59,152 nucleotides of DNA from Planktothricoides sp. SR001. GTDB lineage: Bacteria > Cyanobacteriota > Cyanobacteriia > Cyanobacteriales > Laspinemataceae. This document shows positions 16,645 through 25,566 of this stretch, piece by piece. The stretch is from positions 1 to 59,152 of the forward strand of contig NZ_LIUQ01000033.1 in NCBI RefSeq assembly GCF_001276715.1, written 5' to 3'. The notes under the pieces were generated by a model that did not search any database, was not told the DNA's origin, and was given only the letters and a program-made list of their open reading frames with translations. Every line of letters begins with the position of its first letter. Position 1 is the stretch's first letter. A program made the position numbers and the translations under genes.

Positions 16645-17151
16645 TAAGATTAACGATGATGAGAATAAAAAAATCTGTGATTAGAATAAAAAAATCTGTT
16701 CCAGGTTTTTAGCATCGGAGTTAGGGAGATGACTGCAAAAATGAGCGATTTCTGCACAGTCTTGGCATTCAGTCAGCAAAATATTGCTGGAATTGGCAAA
16801 ATTGAGCGATCGAATCTTACCTTAACTGTGCAGTTATTGTCGGGGTCATCGATCGATAGCCCCTAAACCGGACGATCCGAACAATTGGATTAGTCGTCGG
16901 AATCAAAGCGCGGGGAAGAGTCAGAGGGATGGAAGTCGGGTCAGAGGCGATCGGCAAATCATCGATTGTGAAATTTTGTGAAATTTTGTGAAATTTTGTG
17001 AAATTTTGTGAAATTCTGTAAAATATATTTTTAATTGTCGATTTGCCGATCCGACCTTCCCTATCCGTAAATTTTTGTCTGTAACATCATTTAATTTTTT
17101 TTATCTGCTTGTTTAATAAATTCTGAGCAACCAAAATAATAAAAAACATCT
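16645..17151. other. Intergenic region with a tandem repeat between inverted arms
   Basis: About 500 bases lie between the DUF3370 gene and the histidine kinase. GATCGGCAAATC at 16949-16960 and its reverse complement at 17040-17051 flank five 10-base repeats (AAATTTTGTG at 16971, 16981, 16991 and 17001, and a diverged copy at 17011). An AATAAAAAAATCTGT direct repeat lies near 16663 and 16685. No gene is seen. Confidence 0.65.
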
Positions 17152-20100
17152 ATGTTGAATCATTTTAACAAATCAGATACACCCTTGAATGGAGAAGTAT
17201 TATCGATTATTCTCAATCATATTAGTGATGTCATATTTATTTGCGATCCATTAGGAGATATTATTTATTCAGCGGGAAATATAACGGAAATATTTGGCTA
17301 TTCAGCCTCAGAAATTAATCAAATTAGTCAGATTACTCAACTGATTGAAGCTGGTTTGTTAGAGGAATTAATTCTGGCTGCTAAAAAACCAGAAAGCTTG
17401 GCTCTAGAGTGTAACCATTTTTCTGGTAATATTTTAGATAAATTTGGCAATCATCATTGGGTAGAAATTAAAATTAAAAAGATTACTTTAGCCAAAGAAC
17501 TGTTTTTATTATTTTTGCGAGATATTAGCCAAGTTGAGCAGGTAAAAACTGAATTAAAACATAGCCGGCAAGAATTAGAAAAAGTGGTTCATTTAAGAAC
17601 CGAACAGCTTAAACTAGCTAATTTACAACTGGAGAAACAAATTATTGAGCGGCAGCGGACTGAAGTCGAAATCCAAAACACCGTTGAACGCTTGATGACG
17701 ATTCTGGAAACCGTTGCCGAAGGTATTACCTTTGGAGAGGAAACCGGGAAGTTTGAATTATTTAACTCGAAAATGGAAGAAATTACTGGATATACGAAAT
17801 CAGAAGCCAACAGTTGTGAAAATTTTCTGGCTCGACTCTATCCAGAACCTCGTGAATATAAAAAAGCCATGACCGGGTTCAAAAAAATCATAGAAAGTGG
17901 TAAAAATATTCATCGAGAAACTATAATTAAAACTAAAACAGGCCAAGAAAAAACTTTATTAGTGTCTACTTCCTTGGTGCGAGACGGCGATCGCAATTTA
18001 TTTCTCAGTGCTTATCGGGATATTACCCACCGTCAGGCAGCGGAAAGAGCGCTGGCAGAAAGTGAAGCGAGAAAAAAAGCAATTTTAGCGGCCATACCCG
18101 ACGCCCTATTTTGTATGGATCGAGAGGGAATTTTTTTAGAATTTATTCCGGCCAAACAATTTCATCCCTTTGTCACACTCAATCAGTTTATTGGCAAAAA
18201 AATTACCAATGTCTTGCCAGAAAATTTGGCAAAAAAAGTGATTAAATTAATTCAACAAACATTAAAAAATCAGACAACTCAACTTTTAGAATATCAGTTA
18301 CCCGTAAATCATCAAATTCGCGATTATGAAGTCCGCATGGCGGTATTTCTGAAGCATCAAGTTTTAGCCATTGTCCGGGATATTAGCGATCGCAAACAAG
18401 CGGAACGGGCAGTGCAACAACAGATGCAATGGAATCAATTAATTTTGCAAACCACAATGGATGGCTTTTTCCGCTTTGATGCTCAAGGGAATATCTTAAA
18501 AGTGAATTCAGCATTTATGGATATCATGCAATATTCAGAAGATAAATTGCTGGGCATGAAAGTTCAAGATTTATTAGCCCTGGATACTCCAGAAGAAATC
18601 CGCAAGCATATCCAGGCAATTTGTTTTCCGAGTCCCGTAAAGCATCCGGGTAATTTTTCTAAGAAACCTCCCAAGATTTCCGAGCGCTTAAAAAGTAAGT
18701 ATCGCCGATCTGATGGAGCAATTATTCATGTAGAACTGAGCGTGACCGTGACTCAGTTAGGCAACGAAAAGCTGATGTTTGCTTTCGTGCGAGATATTAG
18801 CGATCTCGTGAGTACGGGTCAAGCCTTGATCGATAGCCAGCGATTTATTCAAAAAATTACTGATACAGTGCCAGTTCTCATATATATTTACGATTTAGTC
18901 GAACAAAAAAATACTTATTTTAATTCTCAAATATCAGAAATTTTAGGATATGATTTGGCGAAAATTCAGGAAATAGAACAAGCAGGCCCCCTGTTATTAA
19001 CCTTATTGCATCCTGAAGATAGTCTCTCAGAAATTAATCTGAAAAAACGTTGGGAATCGGTAAAAGATGGCGAGATTTTGCAAACGGAAATGCGGATCCA
19101 AGATGCTGAGGGAGTTTGGCGCAATTTTCAATGTGAAGAAACTTTATTTTTGCGCGATGCCAATGGCTTACCTAAACAAATTCTCGGCGCAGGAATCGAT
19201 ATTACAGAACAGAAAAAAAATCAGCAAAAACTTTTGCGTCTCAGTAAAGCGGTGGCAAGTACCTCAGATGCGATCGCCATCACAGATTTATCGGGAAATC
19301 CAATTTATATTAACCCAGCATTTATCAAGCTATTTGGCTATGAATTAGCGCCACTGATTTCGCACAAAGGGCTGAATATTCTTTATGCTGATTCTTCCCT
19401 ATGCACCTCAGTGTTTGACACAATTAAACAAGGGGTATCTTGGCGGGGAGAAGTGAAAATGCAAACTCATCATCGAGATTTTTTAGATATTTTATTACGT
19501 GCCGATGCGATTAAAGATGAAAGCGGCAAAATTGTTGGTTTTGTGTACATTTATACCGATATTAGCGATCGCAAACGTGCCCAGGAACAGTTAGCGCAAC
19601 ACGCAATAGAATTAGCCCGTTTTAATGCCGAACTTGAACAATTTGCTTATGTGGCTTCTCACGATTTACAAGAGCCTTTAAGAATTATTACCAGCTATAG
19701 TCAATTAATCTCTCGTCGTTACTTAGGTAAACTCGATGAAAAAGCAGATAAATATATTCAATTTGTGGTCAAAGCAGCCCAACGAATGCAGCAATTAATT
19801 GAAGATTTGCTAGAATTTTCTCGTCTAGGCAGTCAAAAAAACGAATTAGGGCAAGTGGAATGTGAAGCTGTCTTGAATCTTGTCCTGGAAAACCTGAATT
19901 TAACCATTTTTCTGAATGATGCTATTATCAATCACGAACCTTTGCCCGTGGTGCTCGGCGATCACACTCAGCTTGTTCAATTATTCCAAAATTTAATTGT
20001 CAATGGGATTAAATATCGGACTGAGCGATCGCCGATTATTCATATTTCCGCGACGCGCATAGAAAATTATTGGCGCTTTGCGGTCAGCGATAATGGCATT

Positions 20101-20295
20101 GGCATTGCCCCAGAGTTTTTTGAGCGAATTTTTACCATATTTCAACGACTCCATACTCGCGAAGAATATCCCGGTACAGGTATTGGTTTAGCCATTTGTA
20201 AAAAAATTGTCCAAAGACATCGGGGTGAAATTTGGGTACAATCTCAAGTAGGGGCAGGATCAACTTTTTATTTTACGCTCCCGGCAGTTGATTAA
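17152..20295 (+). CDS. Multi-PAS sensor histidine kinase
   Basis: The 1047-residue protein has no membrane segment. I count about six PAS/PAC units: residues 15-125, 178-295 (after a coiled coil at 130-175), 300-415, 420-555, 565-690 and 695-812, several ending in the PAC signature DI(S/T)(D/H/E)R. The phospho-acceptor His (about 837) lies in FAYVASHDLQEPLRIITSYS, a HisKA dimerisation helix of the type seen in phytochrome-like kinases. The catalytic ATPase follows with SDNGIGIAPEFFERIF and TGIGLAICKKIVQRHRG. No receiver domain is fused and no partner regulator is adjacent, so the signal and target are unknown. It is likely a soluble sensor of redox, light or small-molecule cues. Confidence 0.9.
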   Translation: MLNHFNKSDTPLNGEVLSIILNHISDVIFICDPLGDIIYSAGNITEIFGYSASEINQISQITQLIEAGLLEELILAAKKPESLALECNHFSGNILDKFGNHHWVEIKIKKITLAKELFLLFLRDISQVEQVKTELKHSRQELEKVVHLRTEQLKLANLQLEKQIIERQRTEVEIQNTVERLMTILETVAEGITFGEETGKFELFNSKMEEITGYTKSEANSCENFLARLYPEPREYKKAMTGFKKIIESGKNIHRETIIKTKTGQEKTLLVSTSLVRDGDRNLFLSAYRDITHRQAAERALAESEARKKAILAAIPDALFCMDREGIFLEFIPAKQFHPFVTLNQFIGKKITNVLPENLAKKVIKLIQQTLKNQTTQLLEYQLPVNHQIRDYEVRMAVFLKHQVLAIVRDISDRKQAERAVQQQMQWNQLILQTTMDGFFRFDAQGNILKVNSAFMDIMQYSEDKLLGMKVQDLLALDTPEEIRKHIQAICFPSPVKHPGNFSKKPPKISERLKSKYRRSDGAIIHVELSVTVTQLGNEKLMFAFVRDISDLVSTGQALIDSQRFIQKITDTVPVLIYIYDLVEQKNTYFNSQISEILGYDLAKIQEIEQAGPLLLTLLHPEDSLSEINLKKRWESVKDGEILQTEMRIQDAEGVWRNFQCEETLFLRDANGLPKQILGAGIDITEQKKNQQKLLRLSKAVASTSDAIAITDLSGNPIYINPAFIKLFGYELAPLISHKGLNILYADSSLCTSVFDTIKQGVSWRGEVKMQTHHRDFLDILLRADAIKDESGKIVGFVYIYTDISDRKRAQEQLAQHAIELARFNAELEQFAYVASHDLQEPLRIITSYSQLISRRYLGKLDEKADKYIQFVVKAAQRMQQLIEDLLEFSRLGSQKNELGQVECEAVLNLVLENLNLTIFLNDAIINHEPLPVVLGDHTQLVQLFQNLIVNGIKYRTERSPIIHISATRIENYWRFAVSDNGIGIAPEFFERIFTIFQRLHTREEYPGTGIGLAICKKIVQRHRGEIWVQSQVGAGSTFYFTLPAVD

Positions 20296-20388
20296 TTTCT
20301 GGGGATTAATTTTTGGTTATTGGTTATTTGATAAAAAACCAGAATCAGGCATAACCAATAACCGATCGCCGATAACTCTTTTAACTCT

Positions 20389-23300
20389 TTAGACTATGCG
20401 AAAAGTCCTCACTTGCCAAGGGAAAATGTCCAGATTTACTGAAGGAGTCGCTTGTTCTAATAAATCCACCGAACCGTCAATCTTTAAACCCAAATCACTT
20501 TCTAACTGAATTTCCGTGGCTTGTCCGTGACATTCATAACACCGTAAAATCCATTGTTTAGCCTCATAATTATCTTCCGTGGGTTTAAATGCCATCAAAA
20601 TTAAATTTTCGGCAGATAAGTCCAAAAAAGAAACTTTACTAGGCAATTTTTTCTCCGAAATCGGTGAGTGTAATTCTGGGAAATGATCGAACAACTGCAC
20701 CAACAACGGTTGATTAAACTCATAACCCCGTCGGACAGTTTTTGCCTGCTGCCAACTGCCCCCATGAGGATAAATTCCATAAGTAAATTTATGGTGATAA
20801 AAGTCCGCATTGGGGTCGGGCCAAGTTGACCCCCGCAACAGGGTTAACCGTAATTGATTCGGTTGGGCATCATAGCCATATTTACAGTCATTTAATAAGC
20901 TGACTCCATAAGTGTCTTTTTCTTCTTGATGGGCAACCGTTTCTGAAGCAATTTTAGGCATTTTAGGCATATTTTCGGTTAAATCTGCCCAATGTAAACC
21001 GGGAACTTCCCATTGGGCTTTTTCCGCTGGAGTCTGAGGGTTCGTGGAACGGGCGATCGCCCCACAAGGCATCTCATAAGTAGCCATATCCGCTGTAACA
21101 TTTAAAGGAAATGCCGCCTTAACCATCATATGAGGAGTCTGCCAATCGACGCTGGTCGCTATTTTTAAAATTGGTGAATGAATCTGTAAAATATAGTCTT
21201 GGACAAACTCGGAATTTTCTAACTCCCGAATCACCCGTAGACGCCATTGAATTGGCCCATATTCTTCCCAGAGAATTGCCTTTAAAACCGGCGGATTTAA
21301 GGGATGTTCGGCATAATTTGGGTCAATATTCCAAGCATCCCAATATTGACCGCTATCTTGAAATGCTTGCAGTTTATTTCCGGCATCGCTGAGTATTTCT
21401 CGTTGATTAACTTTATCAAAAATACTTTGCAGATTCCCCGTTTCTGGGTCAACGATGACTCGCAGCAGATCGTTTTCTAGAATTAACGGTAAATCCTGAT
21501 TATTTTTGTCAAAATTTGTAGGGGCGAAGCATTCGCGTAAATAAGTTTTCACTTGATCTGGGAGATTCATCCGCGAATGCTTCGCCCCTACGGGCTGGTT
21601 CACACTATCGGGAATATCGGGATTAATATCACCCACTAACCAAAAAGTATTATAACCAATGGAAGAAATATCCGCTGCATAAAATAACAGGGAGTTTTCC
21701 GTAAGCTGCGATCGCACTTCTTCCCCAGCGCGATCGTAAACTTTCCAGGATTTTCCCGCTGCGGAAATAGTGGTTAAATCGACCGCCAATACCTCAGAAC
21801 GAGACCAGTTTAGGGAATTAAAAATAACAATCAGTTTGGCATCAACCCTCGGAGGTTGAGGCAAGTCAATTTGATGCAATATCGCCTTTAAAGCCCGGTC
21901 TAATATATTCTTTGCCACTCGTTCAGCCTTTTGCCAACTCTGATTAACTTCCTCATACACTTCGGGAATTGAGGAACCGGGTAAAATATCGTGAAATTGA
22001 TTAAAAAGTACCTGTTTCCAAGCGGTTTCTAACTCAGCTTTGGGATAAGGCAAATCACCAATAATTTGGGCTAAACTGCTAAACAATTCCGCTTCATATA
22101 ATAACCGTTCACAGCGGCGATTCCATTGTTTTTGTCGCCCATAAGTGGTATAGCAACCTCGGTGAAATTCTAAATAGAGTTCATTTTGCCAAATCGGTAA
22201 ATTTTTGCTGATTTTTTCTTGAGATAACTGTTGCAAATATGCCTCAGATGTGGTACAATCTAATTGTGGTATAAATGGAGAATATTGCCATTTTTCAGCC
22301 ACTTCTAACATCTCACGAGTGGGGCCGCCGCCGTGGTCGCCCACTCCGGGCAACCAAAGGGCGTGATTTATGCCAGTTTTCTGCTGCCAATCCATCGCAT
22401 ATTCGGCCATTTCTACCGGCTGAATATCTTTACCAATCGGGGCAGACATCAGGCTGAAAATGCGGCTACCGTCGGGGGATTCCCACCAGAAAAGACTATA
22501 GGGAAACTCGGTAGTATCGTTCCAGCGCAGTTTTTGGGTGACAAAATATTGAATACCTCCTTGGGTCAAGAGTTGGGGCAGTTGCCAACAAAAACCAAAG
22601 GTATCCGGCAACCAAGCAACCGGCGCTAATTGACCAAATTTGGCTAAACAATAGCGCTGACCATAGAGTAATTGCCGGACAATAGATTCTCCAGAAATAA
22701 TATTTAATTCCGGTTCCACCCATAAGCCCGCGAGAATTTCCCAACGTCCGGCTTTGACTTGTTTTTGAATTGCCAAAAATAGGTCAGGACGATGGGTTTC
22801 TATCCATTCATATAGGGCAGCAGTGGAATGACCAAAGGTTAAGTCGGGGAATTCTTTCATCAGGTTTAAGACTGAGGTAAAAGTCCGTTGGGCTGCTGTC
22901 CAAGTTTCACTAATTGGCCATAACCAAGCCATGTCTAAATGGGCATGGCTTAGGAGTGATATTTTATGGGGAATATTGGGAATTTGTGAAAGGAGCGATC
23001 GCAGGTTTTCTCGGATTAAACCTAAAGATTGATTAAAGGTTTCTCGGTGGTGAACTGCTGACCAGTTAATTAAATGAATTTGCTGTTTAAATAGGTGAAT
23101 TAATTCCTGTGAATCCGGGGCATAATTTTGCAGATATTTCCATAAAATTGTCAGTTCATCGGCCACAAAACCTGGGTCAATTTCCTGGGGATCTGCGGGT
23201 TGATAAATTAACTGCGATCGCACCAAAGCCCCTGGGTCGTGTCCGGGACTGACCAACCGTAAAGTTAGGGTAATTTTTTCACCGGGAACCACTGTTTGAC

Positions 23301-23703
23301 TGACCAAAATTCTCACATTACAATCAAATAAATCCCCGGATTGTAGCAGTTCGCCATTGGCAAAAACCTGAGCATCTTCTGCCCACCAAAGCAAAGCCAA
23401 CCGCAAGCTAAAACCCGCTAAAGGATATCCTTGTAAATCCGGGGGAATGGCGATGGTTTGAGTCAGCCAAATTACTTCTTTTTTGGCTGACCAAGCAATA
23501 TGTGCTTTTTCATTTAACTCGGCGATCGGCCAATTATGCCCTAAATCCCCGTTGGGGAAGTGATTAACTTGGGAAATATCTAAATTTTCCTGGCAATAAT
23601 GCCAGTGATTTTGCAGATTTACTTGGGTTAACTGCCGCAAATGCGCGATCGCTTCTATAACATCTAAATTTTCTTTATTTTCTGTAGTTTGTGTCTCGAT
23701 CAT
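20389..23703 (-). CDS. GH38 alpha-mannosidase
   Basis: The 1104-residue protein matches bacterial/class II GH38 alpha-mannosidases. The N-terminal part is a beta-sandwich. The catalytic domain has the zinc motif SHAHLDMAWLWP and the nucleophile Asp (about 367) in AWLPDTFGFCWQLPQLL. The C-terminal half is the family's beta-rich domain, with YGVSLLNDCKYGYD and LTLLRGSTWPDP. No signal peptide is visible, so it is probably cytoplasmic and may trim or recycle mannosides. The oddity is an in-frame dispersed palindromic element at 21518-21591 that encodes about residues 705-729 (including AKHSRMNLPDQVKTYLRE) in the linker ahead of the C-terminal beta domain. Confidence 0.92.
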   Translation of the reverse strand: MIETQTTENKENLDVIEAIAHLRQLTQVNLQNHWHYCQENLDISQVNHFPNGDLGHNWPIAELNEKAHIAWSAKKEVIWLTQTIAIPPDLQGYPLAGFSLRLALLWWAEDAQVFANGELLQSGDLFDCNVRILVSQTVVPGEKITLTLRLVSPGHDPGALVRSQLIYQPADPQEIDPGFVADELTILWKYLQNYAPDSQELIHLFKQQIHLINWSAVHHRETFNQSLGLIRENLRSLLSQIPNIPHKISLLSHAHLDMAWLWPISETWTAAQRTFTSVLNLMKEFPDLTFGHSTAALYEWIETHRPDLFLAIQKQVKAGRWEILAGLWVEPELNIISGESIVRQLLYGQRYCLAKFGQLAPVAWLPDTFGFCWQLPQLLTQGGIQYFVTQKLRWNDTTEFPYSLFWWESPDGSRIFSLMSAPIGKDIQPVEMAEYAMDWQQKTGINHALWLPGVGDHGGGPTREMLEVAEKWQYSPFIPQLDCTTSEAYLQQLSQEKISKNLPIWQNELYLEFHRGCYTTYGRQKQWNRRCERLLYEAELFSSLAQIIGDLPYPKAELETAWKQVLFNQFHDILPGSSIPEVYEEVNQSWQKAERVAKNILDRALKAILHQIDLPQPPRVDAKLIVIFNSLNWSRSEVLAVDLTTISAAGKSWKVYDRAGEEVRSQLTENSLLFYAADISSIGYNTFWLVGDINPDIPDSVNQPVGAKHSRMNLPDQVKTYLRECFAPTNFDKNNQDLPLILENDLLRVIVDPETGNLQSIFDKVNQREILSDAGNKLQAFQDSGQYWDAWNIDPNYAEHPLNPPVLKAILWEEYGPIQWRLRVIRELENSEFVQDYILQIHSPILKIATSVDWQTPHMMVKAAFPLNVTADMATYEMPCGAIARSTNPQTPAEKAQWEVPGLHWADLTENMPKMPKIASETVAHQEEKDTYGVSLLNDCKYGYDAQPNQLRLTLLRGSTWPDPNADFYHHKFTYGIYPHGGSWQQAKTVRRGYEFNQPLLVQLFDHFPELHSPISEKKLPSKVSFLDLSAENLILMAFKPTEDNYEAKQWILRCYECHGQATEIQLESDLGLKIDGSVDLLEQATPSVNLDIFPWQVRTFRIV
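21518..21591. repeat. 74-bp palindromic element inside the alpha-mannosidase gene
   Basis: Perfect 20-base inverted arms, GTAGGGGCGAAGCATTCGCG at 21518-21537 and CGCGAATGCTTCGCCCCTAC at 21572-21591, flank a 34-base centre. The coding frame stays open through it. The arms match the intergenic element at 10857-10922. Confidence 0.9.
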
Positions 23704-24058
23704 AATTTTTAGGTTTATTGGTTATCGATTATTCTTGTTTGGCATGAACATTTTACCAATCATATGACTCAATTATATCACAATAAATGAATTTTTAAAA
23801 ATAAAAAATAGCTTTTAGGATCAATCAGTCACTTACTAATAAATAATTTTTACCAACAAAAATTTATACAACATTAAGGGTGTAAGGCGATCCCCCAGGG
23901 GTCGCCCCACACGCTTAATGCTGCATTTTTGGAAAATTAGCAACCGTATAAACATATTTTCTGAAAAATCAGCTTATTGGGATTGTCAATGTGGATAAAA
24001 CTAATTAGAATAAACTTATTCTTCTAAAGAAAGAAATACCATTTATCATCAATCAAAC
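23704..24058. other. Intergenic region with a nested palindrome
   Basis: This AT-rich divergent gap between the alpha-mannosidase and TPR genes contains a nested palindrome at 23872-23920: CATTAAGGGTGT and ACACGCTTAATG outside, GGCGA and CGCC plus CCCC/GGGG inside. Nothing else stands out. Confidence 0.6.
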
Positions 24059-25426
24059 ATGATGACTGAAAGTAATCATAAGCCTACCACGGATTTAGAC
24101 GGGGCAATTGAGTCTTATCAGGCAGCCTTAAACGAGCTTGAATCCGCAGCCCCGAATCTGTCAGAAATCCAAGCGGTTAAAGTGCTGCTGGCACGAGATG
24201 CGGTGCAGCAATTACTCCCAGATAAAACCAAATTATCAGCGATCGCCTTCGTTTCGTTGATGCAATTGGATCGGCGATTGAAACAGCTAGGAGAAGCGAT
24301 CGCCCGTGCGGTCAACTTGGAGCAATTTCGCGAACCCCTCAACCCCGATCCTTCAGCCTGGTGGTGGTTTTTTGAATTACCACCGGAAATTGACTCGTGG
24401 GATCGGTTTGACTGGGTGTGGAATGTCATCACCACTGCGGCTTTGGGTTTAGCCGGTAGCTATTTGTTTATCACCCTTCAGGCTTTTGCGATCGGTGGCT
24501 TAGGTGTCACCGAGGCATTTGGAACCATTGCCCAAGCAACGGGGATCGCCTTGATTGGTAAAGGGGCGCTGACCGCCGACGGACATCAACAGGTCGCCAA
24601 ACTGCTGCACAAAATGGGTGTTCCTTCAAAGTGGCACAGTGAGGTGAGTTGTGGGTTCGCCATGCTGCTGTTGCTTTCGGTCTATGGTATCCACCGTAGT
24701 TTACCCAATTACCTTTATAAAAAAGCCGTTGCGGAATATGATGCGGGTAACTTGGCCCATACTGAGGAAAAATTACTTCAGGCGATTCAACTCAATTCGG
24801 AAGATTCCAAGTTTTATGTTCCTTTGGGGAAAGTTTACGAAAGCACAGGGGAATTAGACAAAGCCCTGGTACAGTATAAAAACGCAGTGGTTAATGGCAA
24901 CCCCGAAGGCTTCAACTCTATCGGGCGGGTCTATATTCAGCAATCCAAGTTCGATCCGGCGGAGACATTGCTGCGGGCAGGTCTGCAAAGGGTGAAAAAT
25001 GATCCACAAATCGAATATCAATTGCACCGCAATTTGGGTTGGGCATTGTTGGCGCAAAAGAACTATCCCGCAGCGGAGAGAGAGTTGAGACAGGCGATCG
25101 CTATTGACGATCAAATTACTGAAGAACAAATTGGTGGGGGTATGGCTTATTGTTTCTTGGGAGAAGCCCTCACGGAACAGAAAAAGATGTCAGAAGCGGA
25201 AAAATATTGGCTTGAATGTCTGGATTATGCCCGTCCCGAAACCGTCAATGAATATCGATGGTTTGTCCAGAACAGCCAACGGGAACTCGCCTCTTGCGTT
25301 GATACCAGTGGCATTACTGGCGGTCTGGATCACGAGTTAGCAACGCAAAAAGTCGCCCAGTCTTGCGATCGCGAGGGACTGATTCAGTCAATTAAATCTG
25401 CGGCTATTCCCGGAAATCAAAATTAA
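24059..25426 (+). CDS. TPR-repeat membrane protein
   Basis: The 455 residues start with a helical cytoplasmic region (about 1-120), followed by hydrophobic segments at about 122-165 (VITTAALGLAGSYLFITL and a glycine-rich neighbour) and 200-215 (CGFAMLLLLSVYGIH). From about 222 on, five or so TPR-like units follow: YDAGNLAHTEEKLLQAIQLN, YESTGELDKALVQYKNAVVN, SKFDPAETLLRAGL, AQKNYPAAERELRQAI and KKMSEAEKYWLECL. TPRs bind partner proteins; the partner here is unknown. It precedes the 503-aa gene by 140 bases, which contain TTATTGG heptamer repeats. Confidence 0.8.
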   Translation: MMTESNHKPTTDLDGAIESYQAALNELESAAPNLSEIQAVKVLLARDAVQQLLPDKTKLSAIAFVSLMQLDRRLKQLGEAIARAVNLEQFREPLNPDPSAWWWFFELPPEIDSWDRFDWVWNVITTAALGLAGSYLFITLQAFAIGGLGVTEAFGTIAQATGIALIGKGALTADGHQQVAKLLHKMGVPSKWHSEVSCGFAMLLLLSVYGIHRSLPNYLYKKAVAEYDAGNLAHTEEKLLQAIQLNSEDSKFYVPLGKVYESTGELDKALVQYKNAVVNGNPEGFNSIGRVYIQQSKFDPAETLLRAGLQRVKNDPQIEYQLHRNLGWALLAQKNYPAAERELRQAIAIDDQITEEQIGGGMAYCFLGEALTEQKKMSEAEKYWLECLDYARPETVNEYRWFVQNSQRELASCVDTSGITGGLDHELATQKVAQSCDREGLIQSIKSAAIPGNQN

Positions 25427-25566
25427 CTGTTTATTAGTTATTGGTTATTGGTTATTGGTTATTGGTTACTTGCTGTTAAAATCACCAATAACCAAGAACA
25501 ACGAATCATATTGGCATTCAGGGCAAAATTTTGCTTTAATATAAGGAAGAATTTTGAGCCAATGCC

